Source: Scytonema sp. UIC 10036 (GTDB lineage Bacteria; Cyanobacteriota; Cyanobacteriia; Cyanobacteriales; Nostocaceae). From it: a stretch of DNA of 12,714 nt. Numbering within the stretch: the stretch's first letter is position 1; the number at the start of each line of letters is the position of its first letter. The position numbers and the translations under genes were made by a program. Location: positions 1 to 12,714 of the forward strand of contig NZ_WJFC01000293.1 of assembly GCF_009725235.1 (NCBI RefSeq), read 5' to 3'. Of the stretch, positions 4,433-11,413 are shown in pieces. The notes under the pieces are model-generated. The model was not told the DNA's origin. It saw only the letters and a program-made list of their open reading frames with translations, and did no database searches.

Positions 4433-6976
4433 TTAGCTTAACAATTGCTTGCGTAGGAGAATAAGGTTGCTTTCCACAGCTTTCGTGTCAGGGTGTTCTG
4501 CTCCCAGCACTTTTAAGCGGATTTGCAGCGCTTGGTTGTACAGTGGTTCGGCTTGATCGTATCTTCCTTGGGAATCGTACAACCCAGCTAAGTTGTTGAG
4601 ACTACGAGCAGTGTCGGGGTGTTCTGCTCCCAGCACTCGAAGATAGATTTGCAGCGCTTGTTTCAGCAGTGGTTCGGCTTTGCCGTACTGACCCTTGTTC
4701 AACAGCGAAATGCCAAGATTATTTAACCTCAGAGCAGCACCAGCAGTTTCTTCAAAATTACCAATTTGAACATGGGCATTGTGGCGTTCTGCAAACTCAT
4801 CTGCCGTGTCATATTCTCCCACTTTTCGACAAAGATGCGTCAAGGCTTGCAGCAGTTGCAAGGTTTGGGGATGGCTGGGACCAAAACTGATTTCTGCTGC
4901 ATCTAGAGCTAGCTGATATTGTTCGTAAGCTTTTTGGTATTTGTGCTGTCCCATCCCTTGGTAAATATCTCCTAAAAACGTTTGACAAGAGATAGCCAGG
5001 GGATGCTCATCACTGGCAACATTTTTAGCAATTTCCATCGCCTCTTGGCACAGCTTTTCCGCTACATCTAGATTATTGTTGTAAGCATTCAACCAAGCAG
5101 CAGTATATTTCCATTGCGCTAGTTGCAAGGGTTGAGTACTTGGATCGGACTGAAGTATTTGCAAAGCGCGTTGACTTAGATTCGCCGCTTCTCGGTAATC
5201 ACCTTGACTTGCAGCAACTTCAGCTTGGCGGTTCAGTACCTCAGCTACCGCTAACTCATTTGCGCCTAGTTGGGTAGTGCGTATGCGTAGCGCTTTTTGA
5301 ACTGCGTTGCTAGCATCAAAAGTGCGCTCTAGCTTCAAGTAAACACCAGCGAGTTCCAACTCCACCGTCGCAGCGTCAAGACTATCACCCTGCTGCAAAG
5401 CGATCCATTGCGATCGCGCTATCTCCAAATCTTTCACCGCTCGATCGTAGTCACCCATCGCAACGAGGGACTTACCCAGCAGTGACCAAGCCAAAGCGGT
5501 TGTGGCGTGGACATTTTGTTCGCCCTTCAACAAAAATTGCAACATGGGAGCAACAGCCTGGTGTCTACCCAACTTCTGCTGCACCGCCACCTGCTCTAAA
5601 AACCAGCTAATTGCCTGTTGTGGTTGCTGACTCTCCAACCCGTGATGAAGTGCCTCTCCCAGTGCCGTCAACTGTATTTCTGGATTTTGGTATTCTCTCT
5701 GATAATGCTCAAACAACCAGCTATTTACTGCTTGTTTCAAGTCTTCTGGCTGGTTCTCCTGCAAGTGCTGTCGCATTATTGGGTGCAAACGCCATCCCGA
5801 TCCCGCTTGCTCAACATAGGGCGATGCCAGTACTTTGTCAAAGCGATCGCGCCAATTCTCCAAGTGAAACTGCTCCATCAAACTGACAAACAGCACTTTA
5901 TCCCAAGTACGGCAGTTAGAAAGGACTTGCCACATCCGCCGTTCATCTGGTTCCCAAGCTGCATCTCGTTGGCGTAGAACCTCGTTCAGATTCCGGGCAA
6001 AGTCTGCAACCTTTGGCTGGCGCTGCTTTTTGATGTCTTGCCACGTCTCCACCCCCAGCTGTAAGTACAAAGGAATGCCGCCAGATGCTTGAATAATAAT
6101 TTGACGAATTTGGGGATCGTCGATCCCAAATTTTTCTTTCAGAACCGCTTGACATTCGTCATCGGTTAACGGGATTATAGGAATATTGTGGGTATCTTGT
6201 GTCAAATTGAGCGGTTGCTCGGAGAATATTACCCACAGCACATTGGGATTTCGCTGTGTTACCATCTCCTCCAACCAAGTACATCGTAAGGATTTATCCA
6301 GCAAATATTCATAGCCATCTACCAGAATCATCGCTTTTCGCTTAGAAGCAGGGAGATTAGAGCGTTGTAGATATTCGTGCAAATCATTCAGCAGAAAAAT
6401 CGGCAGTTGCTGCAAAACTTCCTTATTTCTTGTACAGTTGCCCATTTCCTGTAGGCGATCGCGACACTTGCTTCGCCTATACCATTCCCAATGTTCTGGG
6501 TTAGATAACAGCATACAGAACCAAGCAAGTTTTGCCAGTGGTTCAATTCCAGGTATAGGCAGCTTTTTAAATTCTTCCAGAAAACCGTTAATTAACTCAG
6601 CAGCGTTGTCACCAATCTCAGCATACCCCATTCGTTTAGAAAACTCAGCCGAGTTTGCTGGTAGATTGCTTTCCACACGCTTCATATAGCTAAAGTAGGC
6701 TAGATCGAAGCAAGTCAAATTATTTTTAGCTGGGCTAAAATGCTTTCGCAGTTGAATTACTGCTGTTTTTAGAGCATTCCAAAAATTTTCCCCAATCTCC
6801 TCTCCATCCAATAAGGCACACAGACATTGCGACTTCCAAGATTCAAATATCGAGTCACATAAATCCTTCTTGCCAATCCCAGAACGTCCATAGAAAACTA
6901 GTATATTTTGTGGCTTCTTGCCTAGATTGGTAAGCGATAGCTCCACCTGTTTTTGATAAATATCCTGAGAACCCAT
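4433..6976 (-). CDS. STAND-like NTPase with C-terminal TPR repeats
   Basis: An 847-residue multidomain protein. An N-terminal NTPase domain has a Walker A loop at residues 30-37 (GRSGIGKK), Walker B (MILVD, Asp220) and a STAND/NB-ARC-like GGIPLYLQ at 299-306. A winged-helix-like linker probably follows to about 430. The C-terminal half (about 440-847) is tetratricopeptide repeats of the kinesin-light-chain type. The last two are near-identical 42-residue units, each ending VLGAEHPDT. STAND-TPR proteins act as signal sensors, many in phage defence or regulation; the ligand is unknown. The residue after the P-loop lysine is Lys, not the usual Ser/Thr. ATG 6976 starts about 25 residues before the P-loop with no clear ribosome-binding site, so slight 5' truncation is possible. 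The gene lies opposite to, and between, Rpn remnants. Confidence 0.85.
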   Translation of the reverse strand: MGSQDIYQKQVELSLTNLGKKPQNILVFYGRSGIGKKDLCDSIFESWKSQCLCALLDGEEIGENFWNALKTAVIQLRKHFSPAKNNLTCFDLAYFSYMKRVESNLPANSAEFSKRMGYAEIGDNAAELINGFLEEFKKLPIPGIEPLAKLAWFCMLLSNPEHWEWYRRSKCRDRLQEMGNCTRNKEVLQQLPIFLLNDLHEYLQRSNLPASKRKAMILVDGYEYLLDKSLRCTWLEEMVTQRNPNVLWVIFSEQPLNLTQDTHNIPIIPLTDDECQAVLKEKFGIDDPQIRQIIIQASGGIPLYLQLGVETWQDIKKQRQPKVADFARNLNEVLRQRDAAWEPDERRMWQVLSNCRTWDKVLFVSLMEQFHLENWRDRFDKVLASPYVEQAGSGWRLHPIMRQHLQENQPEDLKQAVNSWLFEHYQREYQNPEIQLTALGEALHHGLESQQPQQAISWFLEQVAVQQKLGRHQAVAPMLQFLLKGEQNVHATTALAWSLLGKSLVAMGDYDRAVKDLEIARSQWIALQQGDSLDAATVELELAGVYLKLERTFDASNAVQKALRIRTTQLGANELAVAEVLNRQAEVAASQGDYREAANLSQRALQILQSDPSTQPLQLAQWKYTAAWLNAYNNNLDVAEKLCQEAMEIAKNVASDEHPLAISCQTFLGDIYQGMGQHKYQKAYEQYQLALDAAEISFGPSHPQTLQLLQALTHLCRKVGEYDTADEFAERHNAHVQIGNFEETAGAALRLNNLGISLLNKGQYGKAEPLLKQALQIYLRVLGAEHPDTARSLNNLAGLYDSQGRYDQAEPLYNQALQIRLKVLGAEHPDTKAVESNLILLRKQLLS
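4491..4742 (-). repeat. two 126-bp in-frame TPR repeats
   Basis: Identical words such as GGGTGTTCTGCTCCCAGCAC recur at 4491 and 4617, exactly 126 bp (42 codons) apart, inside the 3' end of the STAND-TPR gene. This is recent internal TPR duplication, a common way for such arrays to gain or lose units. Confidence 0.8.
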
Positions 6977-7322
6977 AATTGACTTCTACGAATAAATACT
7001 GAGAATATAATTAAATATTTACCATAAAAAATACTGAAACCCGGAGCATCAAACCTCAAATACTCAATTTTGCACAAGTCATGCCTTGACGGAAAGTTCG
7101 CTATTGACAAGACGCAAGCAATGTAGAATTGAGAGGAATTAAAAAGGGAATAGAGCAAGGAGCTTGTGATATAGCAATTCCTTTATCATTCCTAAAATTC
7201 TCTGTTCTCTCTTTTCTTAGCGACGGACACTCTCCTCAACTGGTGGGAACCCCCGCACGGAGGTGTCCTCCTCTTGGCGTCTTGGCGGTTGATAATTCTG
7301 ACTTATCAAATAGGATTGCTAG
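6977..7322. other. intergenic stretch: AT-rich promoter region, Rpn scrap and repeats
   Basis: From the NTPase start to about 7030 it is AT-rich and probably holds that gene's promoter. Bases 7119-7172 are an Rpn C-terminal remnant (listed separately). Bases about 7225-7290 contain GGACAC...GTGTCC inverted words and CTTGGCGTCTTGGCGGTT, a dispersed cyanobacterial repeat word. No credible gene was found. Confidence 0.6.
7119..7172 (+). pseudogene. Rpn C-terminal domain remnant with two four-residue units
   Basis: GCAATGTAGAATTGAGAGG and what follows translates as ELRGIKKGIEQGA before similarity fades, matching ELRGI(E/K)KGI(K/E)QGA of the Rpn cassettes 3 kb upstream. The former Met codon has become a shifted ATG followed by TAG. 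It lies in the same orientation as the cassettes but on the far side of the NTPase gene. Non-functional scrap. Confidence 0.7.
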
Positions 7323-7853
7323 ATGTTCAAAAACGTAATTCAAAATATCTACGGCTTTTTAAAACTATCTATAAACAACATTTTCCCGTGGAATCTTATG
7401 GGTAATAATATTGAAAATATATATAATTTTCTACAAATAACAAATTCCATTGCCACTTCAGGACAGCCAACGAAGGAACAATTTTTGGCAATCAAACAAG
7501 CAGGATATGAATTAGTTGTAAATTTGGCACTACCAGAATCTACTAACGCTTTACCTGATGAAAAACAAATTGTGGAATCTCAAGATATGGATTATGTACA
7601 CATTCCTGTAGTTTGGGAAAAACCCACTATTGAAAATGTGAAAGAGTTTTTTAGCGTTATGGAAGCAAATGCTGACAAAAAAGTATTCGTTCACTGCGCT
7701 GCTAACATGAGAGTTTCAGCATTCATATATCTTTATCGCTATCTTTATACAGGTATAACTGAGGAAGAGGCAAAGCAAGATTTACACAAAATTTGGGTTC
7801 CTAATGAAACCTGGCAGAAATTTATCGAACAGGTTATTAAAAATGATAGATAA
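7323..7853 (+). CDS. protein tyrosine phosphatase-like protein (DUF442/DSP-like fold)
   Basis: A 176-residue protein resembling small bacterial tyrosine/dual-specificity phosphatase-like proteins. Family features are the start region NIYNFLQITNSIATSGQPT (about 32-50), YELVVNLALP (62-71), YVHIPVVWEKP (91-101) and the phosphate-binding loop VHCAANMRVSAF (123-134), with Cys125 as presumed nucleophile and Arg130 as phosphate-binding residue. Four residues lie between Cys and Arg, one fewer than the classical Cx5R loop; I believe some DUF442-type relatives share this. Substrate unknown. The start is uncertain: ATG 7323 has AGGA at 7312-7315, 7 nt upstream, while ATG 7398 (MGNNIENIYNFL) gives the usual family N-terminus. 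The extra 25 residues include QNIYGFLKLS, an echo of ENIYNFLQIT. It appears to be a single-gene unit. Confidence 0.8.
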   Translation: MFKNVIQNIYGFLKLSINNIFPWNLMGNNIENIYNFLQITNSIATSGQPTKEQFLAIKQAGYELVVNLALPESTNALPDEKQIVESQDMDYVHIPVVWEKPTIENVKEFFSVMEANADKKVFVHCAANMRVSAFIYLYRYLYTGITEEEAKQDLHKIWVPNETWQKFIEQVIKNDR

Positions 7854-7898
7854 ATGCCTTTGATAATTACTCCCTTTCCGCCATAAGATTACCGATCT

Positions 7899-7946
7899 TC
7901 TTCTCCTCTTTCCTCTGTGTCCTCTGCGCCTAGTAAGGTTCATTTA
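7899..7946 (+). repeat. dispersed repeat, second copy of the 1591-1640 family
   Basis: CCTCTTTCCTCTGTGTCCTC then TGCGCC...GGTTCATT is the reverse complement, with changes, of the words at 1591-1640 (AATGAACC...GCAGAGGACGCA...CAGAGG). Non-coding. Confidence 0.5.
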
Positions 7947-8078
7947 ATTAAGTATTCTTCTAGCGCGGGAAGGGAGTAAGAGGACAACAGCGCCAAATTC
8001 TTAGGAGCTAGAGCAATATAGTCAAAATATAGTTAGGTGTAAGTTTTTATATTAGGTTAGCGATCGCGCTTGTCATGA

Positions 8079-8141
8079 GTCTGTAAATGTTGGGTTTCGT
8101 TTGTCTGTAAATGTTGGGTTTCGTTCCTCAACCCAACCTAC
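8079..8141 (+). repeat. 24-bp tandem duplication running into a palindrome
   Basis: GTCTGTAAATGTTGGGTTTC plus four bases occurs at 8079-8102 and again at 8103-8126 with one final-base change. The second copy's GTTGGGTT (8113-8120) pairs with AACCCAAC (8130-8137). The palindrome matches a common cyanobacterial GGTTGGGTT...AACCCAACC repeat. Confidence 0.8.
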
Positions 8142-8152
8142 TTAATGCAGGA

Positions 8153-8177
8153 ATTTTGGATTTGTTTAATCCAAAAT
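8153..8177. terminator. hairpin downstream of pntB, possible terminator
   Basis: ATTTTGGATT (8153-8162) and AATCCAAAAT (8168-8177) form a perfect 10-bp stem with a 5-nt loop, 25 bp beyond the pntB stop. It is AT-rich and lacks a long T-run, so it is only a moderate terminator candidate for pntB and/or the convergent phosphatase-like gene. Confidence 0.4.
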
Positions 8178-8202
8178 CCACGCATCTAAAATCTAAAATT
8201 CC

Positions 8203-9612
8203 TTACAACTGTTTCACTTCACTAACCAACTTCGACACCATGTCTTTAGCACTACCGAAAAGCATCGTAGTTTTATCCTTGTAGAATAACTCATTATCCA
8301 CACCGGCAAAACCAGCACTCATCCCGCGCTTGATCACGATCGCGTGCTTTGCCCTATCCACCTCTAAAATCGGCATTCCATAGATAGGACTATTTTTATC
8401 ACTTTGTGCAGCGGGGTTAACCACATCATTTGCCCCAATCACCAACGCTACATCTGTTTGATCGAACTGGGGATTGATGTCATCCATATCATGAAGTTGC
8501 TCGTAAGGCACATTCGCCTCTGCCAACAACACGTTCATATGTCCGGGCATTCTACCAGCTACAGGGTGAATCGCGTACTTCACATCAACACCCATACGAT
8601 CTAGTTGATCGGCTAACTCGCGAACGCTATGCTGTGCTTGCGCTACTGCCATTCCATAACCGGGAACAATCACGACGGAACGAGCATAACCCAACATCAT
8701 CGCGCCTTCTTCTGGATCTATGCTGCGGACAGTTTTATCAGTTGTCGCCGTACCACCAGCAGTCCCAGCACCAGTTGCTCCACCCGTTCCAAACGCATCA
8801 AACAATACGCTGACGAGAGAACGGTTCATCGCCTTACACATAATTTCGGTAAGGATAATACCAGATGCTCCCACCAATGCACCAGAAATGATGAGCATAT
8901 TGTTCATCACCACAAATCCCGCCGCCGCCGCAGCTAATCCTGAAAATGAGTTCAATAATGAAATCACCACAGGCATATCGCCACCACCAATGGGAATGAC
9001 GAACATCACACCCAATACCAGGGAAACGAAAACAATTCCTAAGAATACGGGTAAGTTATGTGGTGCGACTAGCATAACGGCGCTACCAGCCAGATACGCT
9101 AACAGGAGTAAAGCGTTAAAAGGTTTTTGGAAGGGAAATGTAATTGGAGCACCACTCATAATGCCTTGCAGTTTTGCAAAGGCGATCGCGCTACCTGTAA
9201 AGGTGACACCACCAATTAACACATCCAGAAGCATGGAGATGTTGGCATCAAGGGTGACTCCACCATTTGTGTTTAACAACCGCCAAAACTCCGCAACGGC
9301 GACGAGGGCTGAAGCCGCACCTCCCAAACCGTTTAGCAAACCCACCATTTGGGGCATATCCGTCATTTGGACTTTGTAAGCTGCGATCGCACCCAATACC
9401 GATCCAATTGCCAAGCCCAACAAAATCATTTCATAGTTCAACACGTGCCGATCCAGCAGTGTTGCCACAATTGCCAGAAGCATACCCACTGCTGCAACAA
9501 CATTACCTTGCCGTGCTGTTGCGGGCGAACCCAACTTTTTCAAGCCCAGAATGAATAAAGATGCAGCGACTAAATACGCAAGCTGAATCCCTGTAGGAAG
9601 AAAATTGCTCAT
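8203..9612 (-). CDS. pntB: NAD(P) transhydrogenase subunit beta (PntB)
   Basis: A 469-residue beta subunit of the proton-translocating NAD(P)+ transhydrogenase, which couples hydride transfer between NADH and NADP+ to proton movement across the membrane. The N-terminal part (about 1-260) is a bundle of about eight or nine membrane helices, including the conserved IPIGGGDMPVVISLLNSFSG (207-226). The C-terminal NADP(H)-binding domain III shows VPGYGMAVAQAQ (316-327), HPVAGRMPGHMNVLLAEA (349-366), IGANDVVNPAA (392-402) and KRGMSAGFAGVDNELF (428-443). Full length for the family. It is last of three genes transcribed together. The start codon directly abuts an AATTGCT repeat array, and no Shine-Dalgarno sequence is visible. 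Confidence 0.97.
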   Translation of the reverse strand: MSNFLPTGIQLAYLVAASLFILGLKKLGSPATARQGNVVAAVGMLLAIVATLLDRHVLNYEMILLGLAIGSVLGAIAAYKVQMTDMPQMVGLLNGLGGAASALVAVAEFWRLLNTNGGVTLDANISMLLDVLIGGVTFTGSAIAFAKLQGIMSGAPITFPFQKPFNALLLLAYLAGSAVMLVAPHNLPVFLGIVFVSLVLGVMFVIPIGGGDMPVVISLLNSFSGLAAAAAGFVVMNNMLIISGALVGASGIILTEIMCKAMNRSLVSVLFDAFGTGGATGAGTAGGTATTDKTVRSIDPEEGAMMLGYARSVVIVPGYGMAVAQAQHSVRELADQLDRMGVDVKYAIHPVAGRMPGHMNVLLAEANVPYEQLHDMDDINPQFDQTDVALVIGANDVVNPAAQSDKNSPIYGMPILEVDRAKHAIVIKRGMSAGFAGVDNELFYKDKTTMLFGSAKDMVSKLVSEVKQL

Positions 9613-9675
9613 AATTGCTAATTGCTAATTGCTAGTTGCTAATTGCTAATTGCTAGTTGCTAATTGCTAATTGCT
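9613..9675. repeat. heptamer tandem repeat (AATTGCT)9 between pntAB and pntB
   Basis: Nine head-to-tail 7-bp units; units 4 and 7 read AGTTGCT and the others AATTGCT. A short tandemly repeated repetitive sequence (STRR) of the kind described in heterocystous cyanobacteria. On the coding strand it reads AGCAATT up to the base before the pntB ATG. Confidence 0.95.
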
Positions 9676-9695
9676 AATAGTTAATTACCAGTCTT

Positions 9696-9730
9696 CCATT
9701 AGCCATTAGCCATTAGCCATTAGCCATTAG
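9696..9730. repeat. heptamer tandem repeat (CCATTAG)5 overlapping the pntAB stop
   Basis: Five exact 7-bp units. The last two overlap the 3' end of pntAB, so its final residues (ANG) and stop codon (9720-9722) are written in repeat sequence. A second STRR type, distinct from AATTGCT. Confidence 0.95.
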
Positions 9731-10010
9731 CCTTCTTCTTAAACATTTGCAGCATCCGATCTGTGACTAGGAAACCACCCACTACGTTTACGGTTGCTAG
9801 TACAACGGCAATCAAACCAAGAATGACTGAAAGATTCCACTCTTTTGCACCGGAAGCGACTATCGCACCAAGAACTGCGATTCCAGAAATCGCGTTTGAA
9901 CCTGACATCAGGGGAGTGTGGAGAGTTGGGGGTACTTTGTTAATGACTTCAAATCCGGTAAAAGATGCCAAAACAAAGACAAACAAAGCTGCAATTAATG
10001 CTTCTGACAT
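9720..10010 (-). CDS. pntAB: NAD(P) transhydrogenase subunit alpha part 2 (PntAB)
   Basis: A 96-residue membrane part of the transhydrogenase alpha subunit, fused to PntAA in E. coli but separate here, as in other cyanobacteria. Three hydrophobic helices are visible (about 4-20, 38-54 and 60-82). The signature FTGFEVINKVPPTLHTPLMS followed by GSNAISG (17-43) carries the loop conserved in the proton channel. An AAGGA (10019-10023 on the opposite strand) lies 8 nt before the ATG. The C-terminal codons merge into a CCATTAG heptamer array. Middle gene of the pnt operon: 119 bp after pntAA and 107 bp before pntB. Confidence 0.96.
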   Translation of the reverse strand: MSEALIAALFVFVLASFTGFEVINKVPPTLHTPLMSGSNAISGIAVLGAIVASGAKEWNLSVILGLIAVVLATVNVVGGFLVTDRMLQMFKKKANG

Positions 10011-10033
10011 TGATAAATTCCTTTTTGATTGAG

Positions 10034-10078
10034 GGTTAGTGGTTAGTGGTTAGTGGTTAGTGGTTAGTGGTTAGTGGT
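10034..10078. repeat. heptamer tandem repeat (GGTTAGT)6 between pntAA and pntAB
   Basis: Six exact 7-bp units (10034-10075) plus a partial GGT. Followed by an inverted repeat, GTTAGTTG (10084-10091) with CAACTAAC (10106-10113), which could fold on the operon transcript. A third STRR type in the same operon. Confidence 0.95.
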
Positions 10079-10129
10079 GATTAGTTAGTTGCTACTAACG
10101 ACTAACAACTAACCACTATCAACCATCCA

Positions 10130-11293
10130 CTAACTATTAGCCATTGCCAACGCTTTTAAAGCATCGCTGACTCGCTGGTTGCGAATTTCACCTGCATGGG
10201 TAATGCACGCTGCGTCAATAATGTCGTCAGCAAAATTCACCTGTAGGGCGTTGTCTTTAATCAGAAGTTGCATCAACGATGCTATGTTCTTGGAGTACAA
10301 TTGGCTGGAGTGGACTGGCATGGATGATGGTAAGTTGATAGGACCAATAATGGTAATGCCATTCCATATAATGTCTTTGCCCGGATCGGTACAAGCACAG
10401 TTACCACCTTGTTCGGCTGCAATATCTACAACCACTGAACCTGGTTTCATCTGCGCCACCATTTCTTCAGTTACCAGAAGTGGTGCTTTTTTACCTGGTA
10501 CTTGAGCTGTGGTAATCACAACATCAGCGTTTTTGACGTGTTCGGCTACAACTTCTTGAGTTCGCTGTTTGCTGGCTTCTGAGATTTCTTTAGCGTAGCC
10601 TCCAGCCGCAGTTGTTTCTTCTTCTAGCTTGATTTCAACAAATTTTGCCCCTAAACTTTGTACTTCTTCTTTGACTGCAGGGCGGATATCAAAAGCTTCT
10701 ACGATCGCTCCCAAACGTCTTGCTGTTGCGATCGCTTGCAATCCCGCTACACCAGCGCCCATGACAAAGACTTTTGCAGGAGCAATGGTTCCTGCTGCAG
10801 TTGTCAGCATGGGAAAATATTTTGGCAATGCTGCTGCACCAATCAAAACAGCTTTATAACCTGCTATTGATGCTTGCGACGATAAAGCATCCATACTTTG
10901 CGCTCTTGTAGTGCGGGGAATCATCTCCATACTGAGAGCAGTAATTTTGCGTTCTGCAAGTTGCTGTGCTGTCAATGGATTGCCTAACGGATTCAGAAAG
11001 CTGATGAGTACAGCCCCTTCTCCAAGCAAATCAATTTCAGAACGTCCGTTTTCTCTTTCCTGTGGTGGGCTGACTTTGACCAAAATATCTGCTTCACCCC
11101 ACAATGTAGCGGTATCTAATATAACCTTAGCTCCTGCTGCTTCATACGCAGCATCAGAAAAGAACGCCCGCTCACCTGCACCTGCTTCTACCCACACCTC
11201 CAAACCTTGTTTTACCAATTTAGCAACGGTGTCAGGAATTAAGGCAACTCGACGCTCACAAACTTCTATCTCTTTAGCAACAGCTATTCTCAT
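10130..11293 (-). CDS. pntAA: NAD(P) transhydrogenase subunit alpha part 1 (PntAA)
   Basis: A 387-residue soluble NAD(H)-binding domain I of the transhydrogenase. It begins MRIAVAKEIEVCERRVALIP, with the family's RVALTP-like motif. It shows EMIPRTTRAQSMDALSSQAS (123-142), a Rossmann glycine loop VFVMGAGVAGLQA (175-187) followed by AFDIRPAVKEEVQSLGAKF (200-218), and VPGKKAPLLVTEEMVAQMKP (265-284). I start it at ATG 11293, because AAGGAG (11299-11304 on the opposite strand) sits 5 nt upstream and the family start follows. An in-frame ATG at 11377 would add 28 unrelated residues. First gene of the pntAA-pntAB-pntB operon, which makes a complete transhydrogenase balancing NADH and NADPH. Confidence 0.97.
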   Translation of the reverse strand: MRIAVAKEIEVCERRVALIPDTVAKLVKQGLEVWVEAGAGERAFFSDAAYEAAGAKVILDTATLWGEADILVKVSPPQERENGRSEIDLLGEGAVLISFLNPLGNPLTAQQLAERKITALSMEMIPRTTRAQSMDALSSQASIAGYKAVLIGAAALPKYFPMLTTAAGTIAPAKVFVMGAGVAGLQAIATARRLGAIVEAFDIRPAVKEEVQSLGAKFVEIKLEEETTAAGGYAKEISEASKQRTQEVVAEHVKNADVVITTAQVPGKKAPLLVTEEMVAQMKPGSVVVDIAAEQGGNCACTDPGKDIIWNGITIIGPINLPSSMPVHSSQLYSKNIASLMQLLIKDNALQVNFADDIIDAACITHAGEIRNQRVSDALKALAMANS

Positions 11294-11298
11294 GCAAT

Positions 11299-11304
11299 CT
11301 CCTT
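11299..11304 (-). promoter_or_regulatory. strong ribosome-binding site of pntAA
   Basis: AAGGAG on the minus strand, 5 nt before the ATG at 11293. It decides the start against the longer frame opening at 11377. Confidence 0.85.
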
Positions 11305-11407
11305 GCGAATAAATACTTATCTCTTCTGCCAGTTCTGAAAATTTTCCGATGAGGCAACAAGCGCGTCTATGGTGCATGAGCGTTGGCTCTGGTGCAATTG
11401 GCTAGCT

Positions 11408-11413
11408 AGTATA
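11408..11413 (-). promoter_or_regulatory. possible -10 element for the pnt operon
   Basis: TATACT on the minus strand (5 of 6 with the sigma-70 consensus) about 115 bp upstream of the pntAA start. No good -35 box is seen at 16-18 bp, so this is weak. Confidence 0.25.

Larger units (their letters stand above)
7854..8202. other. intergenic repeat-rich stretch between convergent genes
   Basis: No gene seen. It holds a dispersed repeat at 7899-7946, a 24-bp tandem repeat at 8079-8126 and two hairpins (8113-8137 and 8153-8177). It separates the phosphatase-like gene from the convergent pnt operon. Confidence 0.7.

Noticed and set aside
5611..5977. Plus-strand ORFs of 91 and 119 codons inside the NTPase gene
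   Set aside because: Antisense, mutually overlapping in different frames, no conserved motif, while the minus frame is a continuous NTPase-TPR protein.
6922..7158. 78-codon minus-strand ORF upstream of the NTPase gene
   Set aside because: It overlaps the NTPase start in another frame, runs through AT-rich sequence and the Rpn remnant, and has no recognisable domain.
8404..9558. Several plus-strand ORFs (up to 219 codons) opposite pntB
   Set aside because: They are antisense shadows of a certain pntB gene, overlap each other in different frames, and show no domain-like sequence.
9613..10078. Repeat arrays as a possible CRISPR
   Set aside because: Units are 7 bp, directly abutting, with no spacers and no cas genes nearby; they are STRR microsatellites.
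9763..11312. Plus-strand ORFs opposite pntAB and pntAA
   Set aside because: Antisense to well-supported pnt genes, low-complexity or Cys/Ser-rich translations, and no ribosome-binding sites or family motifs.
11294..11377. N-terminal extension of PntAA from 11377
   Set aside because: The extra 28 residues are unrelated to the family start, and a strong AAGGAG lies right before ATG 11293.
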